A stretch of 64,000 nucleotides of DNA from NCBI GenBank assembly GCA_013400975.1, contig WBMZ01004785.1, forward strand, positions 1-64,000, written 5' to 3'. The notes beneath the pieces were generated by a model, which had not been told where the DNA came from, ran no database searches, and saw nothing but the letters and a program-made list of their open reading frames with translations. Position numbers and translations under genes: made by a program. The stretch is from Atrichornis clamosus (taxonomy: Eukaryota > Chordata > Aves > Passeriformes > Menuridae). This document shows positions 47,664 through 61,675 of the stretch, in pieces; the first letter of the stretch is position 1; every line of letters starts with the position of its first letter.

Positions 47664-50600
47664 TAAACTCACAGAAATATTCATAATGATACAACATCAA
47701 ACTGTTTTGTCCAATATCTGTAAATATGGGCTAATTTTCTAATTATGTATCGCAGCCTCAGGATCTCTCTTTGTTTTTTGAATTTAATGTTTGTAAATGC
47801 TAAGCATAATTATGGGATTAGCAACTAAAACAAACGTAACCAGTTTAATTTTTCCTTTTGCTTTTCAGATCAAGATTATGTTATTCTTCAGGAAGAACTA
47901 TTTTCCTCTTGAAGTTATTTTGGTGGGGATTTTAGTAGCTCTGAGCTTTTGAGTGAAATAATGTCACATTTTCCTGTCTATGTATTAAATTTGATATCAA
48001 TATCCAATCTACAATTCAGAAGGGTTCCCTCAGTGTGTGGGGTAAGATGTCAGCCCTCTGTCATCCCTGTTTTCAGCTTTTGAAGATTAAGACTCTCTCT
48101 AGAAGTCCCTTCCAGGTTTTGGTTGGGGTTTTTTTTTTTTTTTTGCCACTTTTATTCTTAATACAGAACGTTGATATGATGATATTTCATATGGTTAAAT
48201 TGAAAAATATTGTCAAATGGATACGTTCATGCTATTGAAATATGGATATCAGATGTTGGGATCTGTGCATGTTTTCACAGTTAATGCACTTTCTGTCCAC
48301 AGCTTCTTGCGGTTCTATGATTTTTCTAACTTGTTATCGTCTTTCCATTTTCTAATTTCCCTTTGTGATAATCTGTTTATCCAGTGTAACTGCATCTCAG
48401 TTTTCTTCTAACATATTTTTGACATGTCCTTATTGCTTCTCCTGATTTAGGTTTCTATCTTGTAGCTGTCATTTCAGTAGCTTTATATCTTTGATTCCAA
48501 TCACTATTTGATCTCTTCTAATGGAATCAGTTAGGATGCTATAATTACATGGCTGACTTGTTAAGTGGCTGTCAGTCAAAGATTTCTCAAATTTAGAGAA
48601 ATGAAAGAAATTCTATTCTTTGAGACATGCATGTGATGACAATGATGTCCTTCAAAAGTTTCACTTAGGAGTACAGTATTTCTCCTGCAAATTCTCAGAG
48701 AAAGGTCTTTCATTCTCTATTAGTACCAAACTAACAAGGACATGGAGAATTTCAGGTACTGCTATATTCAAAAAATATCAGTACCTTTTTGTGATTGCTT
48801 TTGAGTCCAGCTGGTCATGCATCAATTCAGAAGCCTGCATAAATTTTCACGATTCTGCAGCATTGCCAAAGAACTTTAGTTACTTCTCACTCTCAGTAGT
48901 ATTATTCTCTCTGTCCTTATTTCTTTGAAAACTTACTTTTTCAAGAGCTCACTTCAGTATAATGCAACAGCTGTAGAATATCTGGTTGTAGAGCAACCAC
49001 TGAGAGGTTGGAAACGTTGCTTCTGTGTGATTTAAATTTCTTTGGTTATGTAAAAAATAACAATATACATCAAGCATTTAACAAAAAAATACTGGGCAAG
49101 CATTTTTAAAAAAGCTGCTGGGGAAGGTAATGAAACTGACTTCCTGGCATCGAGAGTGTAAAGTGTTGAAATGTCTCTCTACTAGGACTTCTCTTGAGAT
49201 AGGTGATCGCTTTTGCATTTCTCTAAATTGTTTTTTTTATTTTGCCACTCTGTCTTGCCCCTTTGTGTTTTGTCCTTGTTCCAAGACCATAGACTTTCTG
49301 GGAAGCTTGTTTGCTTATGTCTTTATATACCAAAATGACAGTGATGTTGAGCAAAACCCAGAACTATAGTCAGAGCCCACCTTGAAGCCAGAGCCATGAT
49401 TGCCTGCAAGAAGATCACACTTAAAGATCACTCTGGGTTAAGGCACGTAACCAGTTCAGACTGCAAGGAAAAGTATTAATACAGGGAAACCTCCTGGCTT
49501 TTGTTTGAGATGCTATGATGTGTTGTGTTGCCTCGGTCCCTTTTTTTTCGTGTAGACATTTAGTGATCTCTATACAGTCAAAACAAAGTATTTGAGAAAA
49601 AGCAATTAAAAATTACACAATAATAGTGGGATTACTGTTATATACCAGTGGATATTTCAGTTTGGTTTGCTATCTTGGCTCTACTATGAGGAGTTGTTTC
49701 AGATCATGTTAGGGATGCCCACAGGACATGCTGAATACGGTCTCCTTGCTGACCTGAAGTGAAAAAATCATCATGACATCATGGAGTTTGAAAACTGCTA
49801 AAAAAGTATCAAAATGGTCATTACTTAGGCTGTCAGTATCTTCTCTCACCTTTCCCCTGAAACCTTCAGTGGTCCTCAGGTCTAAACCTTAACCTGTGAG
49901 ACTGGGAATTTCAGTCTGCTGAGATGCTGAATTTAAGAGTGCCTGGAGAGATGAATAGTCTAGATTTGCTTTCTGAGTCAATGAATCTCAGTAACTCTGC
50001 ATGAAGCTACATCCCAGTGATATCTATAGGCAACAACCCAAAGCATGATGAACATATTCTTAAGAAAGTTTTGGAGCTGGAAAGATGATCTAGAGGAGAT
50101 AAAAAATTCAAGTATGGAAATGTGTTCATTGTTGGAAAGGATAGAACAAGCTTGCCACAGCAAGCTTATAATGTCATAGATTTTACTGAAAATGCCACTC
50201 AGCCATGTTCAGAGAGGGAATAGTTCATTTAGGTGAGAAGACATCATCATTATTGCTGGTAATGTTAAGTAGGACTTTGCCATCTGCTTATCATCAGCTG
50301 CAATGTCATTGGCTCATGCATCCTCAGGATTCTGCAGTGGACCAGCAGTAATCTGGTACAGAGGTTTCCTGGGAGATTCCATGCAAGCAAAGCCTGCCAT
50401 GACTCTCAGTGACCCTATGCTCCCCAGAGGCACTATGATGAGGAACTTGAACAGTCTGTACTGGGCTTGTCCTTTTCATATATGTTTATGTATGTAATGT
50501 TGGTCAGCTTATATTGCTGGATCAACCTTTTGGTATGGCTCACTACAGTTATTTTCTTGTTTTGTATAAGTGTTAGGGAGAAGAGAAGATACAGTTACAA

Positions 50601-53600
50601 GTTGCCCCTGAAAATTTTAAGTTACTTTCATGTTAGTTTCACGCCTTTGTAAGAGGTGAGCTCAGTGTGTAACTCTTGAAACATCTTCAGTATATTGTGT
50701 GATGTGGGTGTGCCTTCCCTCTGATGCACCAAATTGCACAGCTCTGTCATTTGTTCTGTCTGGTCATTTTATAATTTAATAATCTGACCTTAAAAAACTT
50801 CTAACCCCAGTCTTAAATTATTTAAGAAGAAGAAGAGAGGTATTTGAATATCAACTCATCCGTATTGGGTGTAGGCACTAAAAGCATCCTTAGGAACCTA
50901 GTCCTCTTGCAGAGTATTGCTCACCATGATTGTGTGATGTATCTTCTCATCTCAGTCACTTGTTGCTTTTCTAGATGCTGATGGAGAAGGTAGCTCAGGA
51001 TAGGTCTGCATTTTTGTCTGTGAGATTGTATGATATTTTGATAAATAAGAAGTTCTCAAACCGCAAAGCAAAAATTAGGGAGAAACAGGGAAGTTATGCA
51101 GGTAATTAATGAAATAAATAAACTGGTTCTTGGTTACTTTTACTACTTCAGATCTCGACAAGTTATTCTGTGAAAACAGTAAGGAAATTGTGTAGGAAAT
51201 TTAGTAAACAACAGAGTTTATCTGCATGCACCAACAGTGAAATACTCCATCATTCATCTGTTGATTCCTCCGTCTATTCATCTGGTGATTACTGTAGCAT
51301 TTCTTTTGTCACAAAACTTGTCACAGACTGGACTTTCTGCTGAGGGGGTCACTTTAAAATGGCAGCCCACACTGAGAGTCATCAGAACAATTCACAGCTG
51401 GGCAGATCCCGAAACAGTGCTGGTATAATACAGCATTTCTGAAAGACTTCATAGTGATTCATTTGTGGATTCAGCCTTCCTTTATAACTACAACATTTAT
51501 CCTGGAGTATTCAGATTATTTCCCCTTAGTTAGGCATATAATATGTCTAACCATGCAATGTTCTTTGTGAGAATACTTGACTGGAGTGCTCTGGTTGTTA
51601 AATAATGATCTTAGACATACCAGTATATCGCTTTCCTCTTCAGAGATAGGAGATCTATTGCATTGGAATCTAGACGAAAATCACTCTTGTTTTGGATTTG
51701 TAAAGCAATACATTTTTGCAATGAACATGTCTCTGAAAAGCTATATAGGCCTCTTTTTCCTCCTATCCCTAGGAAAAAAGCAAACTTTTCTGACTGACTC
51801 TCCAAGCTGAGATTAGTTGTCATGTGGGAAGATCATGTCATCCATCTATTAGGATACACATTCAGTATACAAGGTGTGAAACCCTCACAAGTAAACAGTG
51901 TTGGTGCTGTTTGTTTCACCTGACTCAGTTCTGGATTCCCTTTTGCTCATGGCCTGCACCTGCAACCTTAATGGATTTCTCTCTTGCATCTCTTCTGGGC
52001 AGTTCCAGTAATGTTATGTAGGTCCTTTTCAGTCCATCTCTTGAAGGGAGGAAGTAATATTGACCATGGATGCATATTCGTGTCTGATGACAAGTCTAAT
52101 AACATAGCCAAGTTTCCTCATATTTACTGTAAGCTTGGAGTAAATGGCTGGGTCTATTTAGTGGATTAAAAGACACTTGGTTATTTGTTCAGTCATGGAA
52201 ATGTGGTTATGTGCTTGATGTATGTTTCAGTTCAGCCAAGAATATAATGCACCATGGCATGTACACCTGCAAAATCTGAGAGGCCTAATGGTGCCTTGCA
52301 GCAAGCTTGCAGGAAGGATGCTCAGGTTCTTAAGCAGTAATTATTTTGTGAATCATCCTATTTAAGGAGAGTGTTTTATATATAAATCAGACTTAAGCTT
52401 TTAAGGATTATACTTTGCCTATCAACCTCTGATACCCAAAGTAGATGAGTACCCACCTCAGGAGGCTGATACTCAGTAGGATCATTCTGAGTCCCTATGC
52501 AGTAAATGGTAGATGAAAAATTAATAAGATATCTAAGCTCAGGAGTGTAGATTTTTGATCTCTGATGTTCTATAAAAGTGGAAGCTTGTAGGCTGCATGT
52601 TTGCTACTGGGAATACAGCAATGACTGCAATATATGACTGACTGCAAAGCTGGTTACATGGTTTTGCAGAAGATGACTAGTTAAATCACCTGACTCATCT
52701 CATATTTACGTCTTGAAAGGGGAGAAATTGCAATGAACTCAACATAAAATGCAACCTTTTGTTGCCTCTAGGAAATTTTATGTGAAGCAGTTACCAGTCA
52801 GTCAAGGGTTGTAATATAGGACATATTAGGAATTGTTACTTTGGAAATTGACTGTGCTATGCACAATTAACTGCTTACTTGACATTTTGCTGTCTTAGTG
52901 AAGGCAGTGTAAATGCTGTTTGTTTTCAGAAATGTGATGCTTATTCTGTTAGCACGTAACAAAACACAATATATTTTTCAGCAAAAGCATTTATTAAATT
53001 GTTAGTATATAAAAGTAAAGAAATAATAAGATCTACAGAAAAAGACTTTATGAAGAAAGGATTTAAAATAGTGTTTGGATGCCAATGCAAATATAAAAAA
53101 GCTTAAGCATATGGTATATTGTGGGAAGCCTGTCACCAAGGCTGAAAGTATATTTACATGTGTATGAACAGCTATGGAAATTATGAAGACATTTTCTTCT
53201 ACTTGTGACGAGGCAAAAATTTTGTATTGCTTACATACAGAGTTTAACTAAGTTAAACTGAGATACATGCTGGTGGCCTAACTTTAATTTTTAACACAAA
53301 TTTAGATGGAGCATTACCCCAGGTAAGCTGTTCAGGCTGCCTACTTTATCACTTACCTGGGAAACTCCTAAAATACTCTTTCTCTTTTAGATTGCATATT
53401 TCTCCATGTGTCTGACATTAAGCATCTCTGCATAGTTTAGTGTTTGACCAGCTATGCAGTCAGATGACAGCTAAACTCTGTTACAGTTCAGAGATGCTGT
53501 GCCTGAACTGTTAAATTCTTCAGAGGTTTTTGGCCTTCAGGAATTCCCAGAGAAGGCTCTTCACCAAGAGACCAGAGCCAAGGTGGAGGCATCAGAGTTT

Positions 53601-54507
53601 AGTTCAGAATATGTACAAAAATAGCACTGGAATTCTTACCTTTATTATAACAAGAGTTAAGGTACATCTCAAGAAAGTGAAATATTGGTTTTTAGGCCTC
53701 CTCTGCTTGAAAGCAGCTTCTGCTCCTGAGAATGCTGTAATCACTCAACTGATATGAAATGCTTTAATTTCACTGTTGAACTTGCAGCACTAGGCAGCAA
53801 CAACAAGATTCTTAGAATGAAGAGAGTCTGGGGAAGACAAGACATCACCTGGGAGCAGGAAAGAAAATTTTCTGGTTCATATTTTATATTAATGCATTCT
53901 GCTGGTTTATTAAATTTGCTATTGAGTAGAAAAGTACGTGTGTGGGGTAGAGAGACAGGGGAGGACATTTGCCTATAGTACCCAGGATTATCAGGGAATT
54001 TTAAAGTTAATCAGTTCTCATAAATTTTCCCCAAACTGATCTTAAGTAAGATTCTTTTCCCCCTTGAGATTAAGACACTTTTATATAGCTGTATAAACTG
54101 CAAAATATGAGGAGAAGGGCTGCACTAGTTATCCCAATGGGAGGCTGGGACTAGTGTTGTCTCAGAGGTAATAAAATTTCATATTATGAATCTTCATTTA
54201 GCATGAAATAGTTTAAAAAAATTGTAATTCAATGTAACTAATTCAATACATAGTAATCTAAAAAATGCTAATCTTATCGAATTTTTTATTTTAGAAAGAT
54301 GATACTCACACTATAAATATCAAAATTACTGAAAAGTTAACACAAAATTTAAATCTAGGTGTACCTTAAATGATCATCTGCAGTCAGGGGAACCAGATTA
54401 ACTCTAATTCTAATATGTTTAAAGTCATGAATGACGATAAAGATTGCAAGCGTATACTTAAATATATCTCTATCAACACCAAGTGTTCACTTTTAAATAC
54501 TGATCTT
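47664..54507. other. single-copy AT-rich DNA, no recognised gene
   Basis: No gene and no repeat family is recognised. A 16-base t-run is at 48131-48146. Open frames (48620-48928, 49130-49369, 51577-51810, 53530-53978) are no longer than chance and lack paired splice sites. Confidence 0.5.
48131..48146. repeat. poly-t run
   Basis: Sixteen t bases following ggttgggg. No retroposed body is recognised on either side. Confidence 0.8.
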
Positions 54508-54832
54508 ATCATAGAATCACAGAGCATCCTGAGTTGGAAGGGGAACACAAGAATCATCAAAGTGCAACTCCTGGCCCTGCACAGGACACCTCAAGAGTCA
54601 CCCCATGCGCCTTGCAGCATTGTCCAAATGCTTCTTGAGCTCTGTCAGGCTTGGTGCTGTGACCGCTTCCCTGGGGAGCCTGTTCCAGAGCCCAGCCACC
54701 CTCTGGGTGAAGAACCTTTTCCTAATATCCATCCTAAACCTCCCCTGACACAGCTTCAGGCCATTCCCTTGGGTCCTGTCATGGTCACCACAGAGAAGAA
54801 AATGATGCCTGCCCCTCTGCTTCCCCTCATGA
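54508..54832 (-). mobile_element. CR1 LINE, 3'-terminal fragment
   Basis: On plus, atcatagaatcacagagcat and gagttggaag mark the complement of the 3' tail. tgcagcattgtccaaatgct, tggggagcctgttccagagc and cttcaggccattcccttggg follow in consensus order. About 325 bp, 5'-truncated. The 179-codon plus frame that spans it (54370-54909) is an artefact of the antisense CR1. Confidence 0.96.
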
Positions 54833-57478
54833 TTTCATTAATCTACTATAGCATAATAGTAGTTATAAGCAAGTATGTCTCTACTACATGTGTAATTTTA
54901 AACTTTTAAAAGTACTAATAAATGTGATAACTACCCTTCATCCTGCTGAAATGGTAGAAGCAATGAAGACAGACAATAACAGAATTTTCTGTTGAGATTA
55001 CAGGTCTGTAAAGCTCTGTATTCTGAATTTCTACTCAATGCGACTCATTTATGTTTTTGATCCCCTAATAATTAGAATCTGGGTTCATGGTGTAATTATC
55101 AACTAGGAGCTTAATCTCTATAAGCAGTCAAGCAAGTGGGTTGGACACCCGCAAGATTAAATCATAAGGCTTAAGAGAGCTCATCTTTCCAGTTATGGCA
55201 CATGGTGTTGGAATGGCATGTATTTATTGGTTAACCTCCCACATGTGCTTTGCAGGAAGCTAGTGAGCTCCAGCATTAGGGAAGAGCACAGACATCCCAG
55301 ACCTGTCCAAGGCACTGACAGAGCCCTTTGACCTCTCAGCTTTCAAAATGCCAGCAGGCACTGAACACACAATTTCAGCACCTCCCTATCCACCCCCTGA
55401 TCGCATGGTAGATTAAACACCTACATGTCATCCATCCCCAGAATGTTTTGATCGTGTGCAGCTACAAGCAGGGATGTAGGCAACCTCCTAATCCAGTATA
55501 GAGGCAATATTTAGATGACTGGCAGGTCTGATAGGATTGTGCAGTAACTGGTCTAAATTATTGCACTGAATTTGAAGACTAATACCTATAAGCCAGGTGC
55601 AAAACTTTTTTTTTCCCTGAGGAGTTTATGATTGGATTTGAGTGGAAAAGCAAACTTTCCCACCTTTCAGAAAGACAAAGAAGCAGATGTGAAGATCTAG
55701 AAGGGCCTTATAAAAGCTCTTTGCTTTGGAAGCCATTTTTTAAAACTGCGAGCAATAAAATTAGAGTTTGCACACAATACCCACAAATAACATCTAAGAA
55801 ATGAAGCGTGATTGAAGTCACATTTTGCATGGGAAGCATGAAGGAAAACTGTGTTTTTCAAGTGGAGGAGGAACTGGAAATTGTATCTATACTACAGTTT
55901 TTCTTCAGTCTAGGACAGAGGCTTGGGCAAAGGAGCTCTCAAGCAGGATGAAAAGATGAATAAATGATTCACACATAAGTTTTGAGTCATAGCTACGTGA
56001 AAAGGAATTTCCAGTAGGTGTTCTCTTACCTTTAGGCCTATCAGTTTTTGCATCATCACCTTCATTATCTTCAGACTGCTCCACTCCCTCTCACGGAAGG
56101 GTTGCCCTTACATTGATATATGGCTTATATAGCGTCCATTATAACAAGAGAGTCTCATTCAAATTTCTTTAAATTTTATCTGCATCAGACATGACCTTTA
56201 TCCATTACTATTATTAGTTTCTGTGCATTGTTGGCAATTCAGTCTGTTCAAACGGACTGATATTTATAAAGCTGGGAGTAGCTATGGCAGATATTTATAG
56301 AATTAATAAGATGCATGTTTTTAGGTATTTCATTAGTTTTCTTAAACAAAATTATTTTCAATTTCTTGTAATATCAGGAAGATATAAAATATGTCAGGAT
56401 TAGAACAGACTAGATTTATTACCTGGAAAGGTTATCTCAGTTTTACTCTCGGTTATTTCTTGCAAGCTACAAGAAAGCAACTACAAGAATGCTCACAGCT
56501 TGAGCTTGATGATGGATTTTGAAGATTATTTCATATTGGCAGTTAATTTTCCACTAATAGATTGGTGTCTGACTTGAGTGATTAGTTAACAAATGCAAAT
56601 CCTTTCCCATTATTTAGGTCTGAAATATGAGGAAGGAGAAAGGTTGCAAGGGAGAAAAGCAATGGCGGTTATCATGGGACCAAAAGTTAAAGCTAATCTA
56701 AGTATCTAATAGTTGGGCAGCAATGGATGGTAGCAAAATGTCTCTCTCGTGGTGTCAGAGATCCCTCCCCAGCAGTGCTGATTTGATACCTTTGACAGTA
56801 TGATAGATAGCCTTGCGAAAGGCTATATGCTAGTTTGCCAGGAGATGATGTGCACCTCTTTTAGCAGTTTGTGCCCTGTGTCATGCCAGACCTTGGCTGG
56901 ATTGGTTCACTAGATAGGGAGCCCTCCTGGTGTATTTCACTGCCTTACAGGTCTATTTTCTCATGCAACAGATATGAGGAAATAGCTGCTCTGTTGATTT
57001 GTTTCAGGTTTGTACACTAGTGTAGCAGCAGACAGAAGCTGAAAACTATAAAGCTGGGAAAAGATCCATAACTGGCAATTAGCAGTAATTGTGATAGCTA
57101 TAGCACATTCATATCACACTGGCTTCGAAATGCAGTTCTTTGGCACTTGAGTGCATTTGAGGAAGGTGCAAATTATTTTTCTGCCATTATCCCTTTTCAG
57201 TACTGTAACAGTATTTGGAGGATATGAGCAAACTACTTTTGCAGGGAGAACATTTCCCTGGAGAGCTGTCCCCCAGCTTCCTCTGTACATCTCATGTTAG
57301 TGGAAAATGAAAAAAAAGAAAAAAAATTCATGGACAGTTTTCAGGGTTTCTGGACTGCCCTGGATTCTTGCATGAGGACCTCAAAGCCAGTGTAACTTCC
57401 TTTTCTTTTTTTTCTTCTTTTTTTTTCCCTTTTGCCTTAAGCTTCATGTTCTGTGTTACACCCTCTCCCCTCTACCAT
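54833..57478. other. single-copy AT-rich DNA, no recognised gene
   Basis: No gene and no repeat family is recognised. An a-rich stretch is near 57308-57330 and a t/c-rich stretch at 57400-57432. Confidence 0.5.
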
Positions 57479-58014
57479 GGACTTAGCACTGGTGAGGCTG
57501 CACCTCGAATCCTCTGTTTAATTCTGGGTCCCTCAGGACAGGCAAACTGTTGAGACACTGAAGCTTGTCCAGAGTAGGGCAACAGACCTGTTGAAGGGTC
57601 TGGATCACAAATATTAGGAGGAGTGGCTGAGGGAGCTGGGGTTCCTTAGCCTGAAGAAAAGGAGGCTCAAGAGACCTTAATGCTGTCTACAGCTATTTGA
57701 AAGGAGGTCATAGCAAGGCCTCTTTTCTCACTTAACAAGTGACAGAATAAGAGGAAGTGGCATCGAGTTGCACCTAGGGAGATTTAGATTGGATATTAGG
57801 AAAAATTTATTCACTGAAAGGCTTGCCAAGCATTGAAACAGGCTTCACAGGGAAGTGGTGGAGTCACTGTCTCTGGAAGCATTCAAAAAACACGTAGATA
57901 TGGCGCTTAGAGACATGTCTTAGTGGTAGACCTGACAGTGCTGGGCTAGTGGTTGGGCTCAAGGTTCTTAGAGGTCTTTTCCAACCGTAATGATTCTATG
58001 ATTCTATTATTCTA
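57479..58014 (+). mobile_element. CR1 LINE, 3'-terminal fragment, sense orientation
   Basis: Sense-strand CR1 starts near ggtgaggctgcacctcgaat and runs through agggagctggggttccttag, gattggatattaggaaaaat and ggaagtggtggagtcactgt. It ends in ttttccaaccgtaatgattc and the tail units tgattctatgattctatt. About 535 bp, 5'-truncated, moderately diverged. It is one of only two CR1 pieces on plus. Confidence 0.96.
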
Positions 58015-61000
58015 ACACGGAGTACTCTAAGATCTAATTTAGCCCTTTGCCAATGTCATTCAGCATCACCGTAAAGCTGACCAGATAAGCTGTAAGAGTA
58101 CTCACGGGACCCAGGCACTCAGATGAGCTTGGTACAGGAAATAACAGAACTTCTGCAGCTGGTCATCTCTTATAAGCATTTGCAGCTAACCTGAGCCTCA
58201 TGTTACCTGTGCATTGAATAAATATATTAATGAGCCCTGCTGCCTTTTAATTTGTTTCTGCTATTAATGGCATCTAGCCTTCTGCATAAATCACAAATAT
58301 CTCATCAAATTTAAAATCTTCAGTGTCTGTAATTGGTAATTTACACATAATATATTAACTATTAAAATACAGGAACCTTCTTTGTCTTATTTTTAACAAA
58401 TTTGATTACTACCCTTATACAAAGGAACAAATTCTATTAAATATTTCTACTAATAACTCTGTCAATGCCATTGCAGTGAGCATGATTACTTGTGAAGTTA
58501 CAAATAAATTAGAAATTTACTGTATGTATTTAGAAAAATATTATTATGTTTGAATAATTTATAACACTGGAATCCAAATTGTTATTATTTTCAAATGGTT
58601 AAATCCATATTTGATTCTCTGAAGAACTGCTCTGTTTAATCTCTCAAGTCTGGGGTTGATTCACTTACCAATTTTTCTTGATTGTTTATTTTAAATTAAG
58701 CTTTTAAATATAGGTATGTATTTAGTATTTGTTTAAAAGCACAGGGAAAAATTTCAATGTTTATTTGGAGGCATTTTTTTATACTTTACTTTGTTCGTAT
58801 TTTCTTGTTTTCCACAATTACTCATCTTCTTCCTAAAAGAAAATATACTTGTACCTCTATCTTATTCTGCCCCAATTAGGAAACGAATATCTAAAAAAAT
58901 ATTTTTCAACATTTATAGGAATGTATAAGTGATTGTAAATATTTGCTGCTCAGCAAGGTGTTATGAACCAAATCTACTTGGACCATAAAGAGGTCTCAGG
59001 ATCAGAATGACAGAATATATGCTGATGCAGTGTCATTATGTCTCGCATATGCAAGTTAAATTTTCAATCTAGATCTGGTAAAGTTGCAGCAAAATAATCA
59101 TTTCCTACTGATATAATTAAACAGCTTAATATCAAAACAAAATAAAATTCAGGCCTTCTTTGCCAATATGAATTTAATTTCAAGAGCATTTTCTTATTGA
59201 CAAGACATAAAGTATTCAAATTAATAATGAACACATAAAGTGCCTGACAGAAATTCAGATATAAAACTGGCCTCAGTCATAGAGTAAAGAAGGTTTCAGC
59301 ACAAGACACAGGAAATTTTGACCCATCTGTAATGAATATCATATGATATCAACCAACTAAGAATCCTTCTCTTGTTAATTTTCTCTTGTCTTATATCACT
59401 GTACTCTCTCAGATCTGTGTATTTTAGTTTCCTGATGAAATTAATTTAGAAGGCAGTTTTAGGGCAAACTTCACTTGCTTTTTTTTGAGTTTAAAATAGA
59501 AAAGGTTCCTCTTAAACTCTTCAGATGATAATTTTGGGGAATTAGCGCCCCAATAAATATTTGACAGGTAAAAACTACAGTACATGAACTAGTGTTGATT
59601 TAAGTTGTATTTAACTTTGGGAGCTTCTTAACCAAGATGGTGCTATACTCTCCCAGGCTGAAAGAGAAAAAAAGGCAAGAAATAAATCTACTAATTTAGC
59701 AGTTGAAGAAATCATGGAATTTAGCTAATAATTCTACATATGGAATAGATGTGGAACAACTTATTATTAAAAAAGTGTTTAGTTGTGGAGTTTGAGGAAT
59801 CTGAAGGAGTGTTACAGATCTAACACAGAAATGGAATGAAATATGGTACCTATGTTGTACCTGAAAATATGCTGCTACTGAAAGGACTTGAAGGGGAAAA
59901 AAAAAGCAAATAAAAAATGTCAGAATATCAATCTATTTAAAACCTGTTTTGATTGCAATTGAGATTTTGTTCTTTTCATGGTAAAATACCGTATTGTGCC
60001 ATTAAATTGTCAACTAATGATGTGTCTGAATAATGCCTTATCCCTTAACATCTTAAGACTGGTGGTGGAGGTGGTGGGGTGAAGATAACTGGAGTGAAGA
60101 TAACTATGCAGCTGATATCTTACTGCATGCTGGAGTGTCCTCCTGATTACCTTTCGACATAAAAAGGTTTTTCTGTGTCTCCTGCATTTCCAGCTCACTG
60201 TCAGCCTGGAGGCATCAGTGTTTTGGTTTATATACTCATCACAATTCAGCCTTGCTATTATTGTTTTATCTTAAAATCCTAGTCCCTTCAATCCAGATGA
60301 ATATAAAATTTTTATATTTTTAGCCTACAATATCAAAAATGGGCAAACAGTAAAGAATATTTATAAAAGACATAGAGATATGAAAGAAAAAGTTTTAATT
60401 GCTTGAAATAAGAGCAAACTAGATTTCCCTTCCTTTCTTCTTCCTTCAGATGATTTTTTATTCCTCTTCTAACAAAACATTTATCGAAGTTTCTTCTTTG
60501 AGTGTACATTATGTTTCAAGCTGCAGTTTTTAGAGTTTTAACCTTTCTAACCTACACCACAGAGCACTCCCAGAGGGTACCTCCTTCTGGTGTCTCTGCT
60601 AGCCTTTACAGACCACCACTCTTTTGAAATTTTCCACAGACTTCAAACAGATTAATTCTTTCAACTTAAAATTCATCCAAGGGACAGTTTAACTGTTCTT
60701 CCTCAAAATAAACTGCATTGCTCTGTTTAGAACAGTGGCTTGATGAAGGTGCCATCAAGGGTTTTAGATGTTGTTGGGTGTCTGACCCAGGAGGGCACAG
60801 GTTCCCTCTAACTCCTAAGAGATGGCAAGACCAGTGTGGTTGTCTTGGATACCTCAGAGCACTGGATTCAGCTGAAATTAAGACTTTGAGCTCTTTTGTT
60901 TGATTGTTTTATTTTGTCTGAAATTAGATGTGGTTGTAAATGTGCACTTCAAGCAGCAGCAGGTTTTGAGTGATTTGTCTTAAGCATATTATAAGAAAGC

Positions 61001-61564
61001 TGTACATAAAAGAAACACAACTGAATGAAGTCAAAAGATTTAGGTAAACAGATTTTTATACTTCAGAAACAAGGAGCTCTCTCTTAAGCAGAAATCGTGG
61101 CAGTAGCATCCGGGTAAAATATGGATAAAAATAAGTCTGCAATGATTTGTTTGATTTTTTTTTTAAATAAATAGCTATGTACATTTTTGCACATCATCAG
61201 TGTACTATCAGAGGCTTCTAATTTTGCAAAACATACTGTGAGCTGTCTGAATAACTATCTGGATAACTGATTTTTATGGAAAATGAGTTTCCAAGATGTG
61301 TTAGAAGTATTAATTGTGTCTGAATACATAATGTCCCTCTTTATAAATTCTTTTCTAGAAATGACTGCCTGATCTTTCAAAATGCAGAACATGTCTTTGC
61401 TGACTAGTTACTACTTCAGTGTATGTTTTTCTCATGCTTAGATTATTATTTCAATCGTTCTGTTTGTTTCCTACCAAAAATCCCCCTACAATTTGTCTGC
61501 TAGTCTGAAAAAGTAGAAAATTTAAGAAAACATGGATTTACATGCATATATTTCATGATCTCAC

Positions 61565-61675
61565 TGGTTGAAAGCCAGCAGTTTTTGTTCAAAGTCTGCA
61601 TTCATCCAGACCATGTGTACTTTAGAGAAGTGGGCTGCTGCTCTCCATGGCTTTCCCACTGTGGGAAAGATGATG
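61565..61675 (-). other. candidate small symmetric exon
   Basis: Read on minus, the block lies between acceptor gtttgtttcgcag and donor aacca|gtgaga, both strong. It is 111 bases, a multiple of three, with one open frame giving FPTVGKPWRAAAHFSKVHM, then WMNADFEQKLLAFN. The product is not recognised. Its short length makes chance likely. Confidence 0.18.

Noticed and set aside
54370..54909. Longest open frame in the window, 179 codons on plus
   Set aside because: Its centre (54508-54832) is antisense CR1 tail, which commonly stays open; the ends are AT-rich filler.
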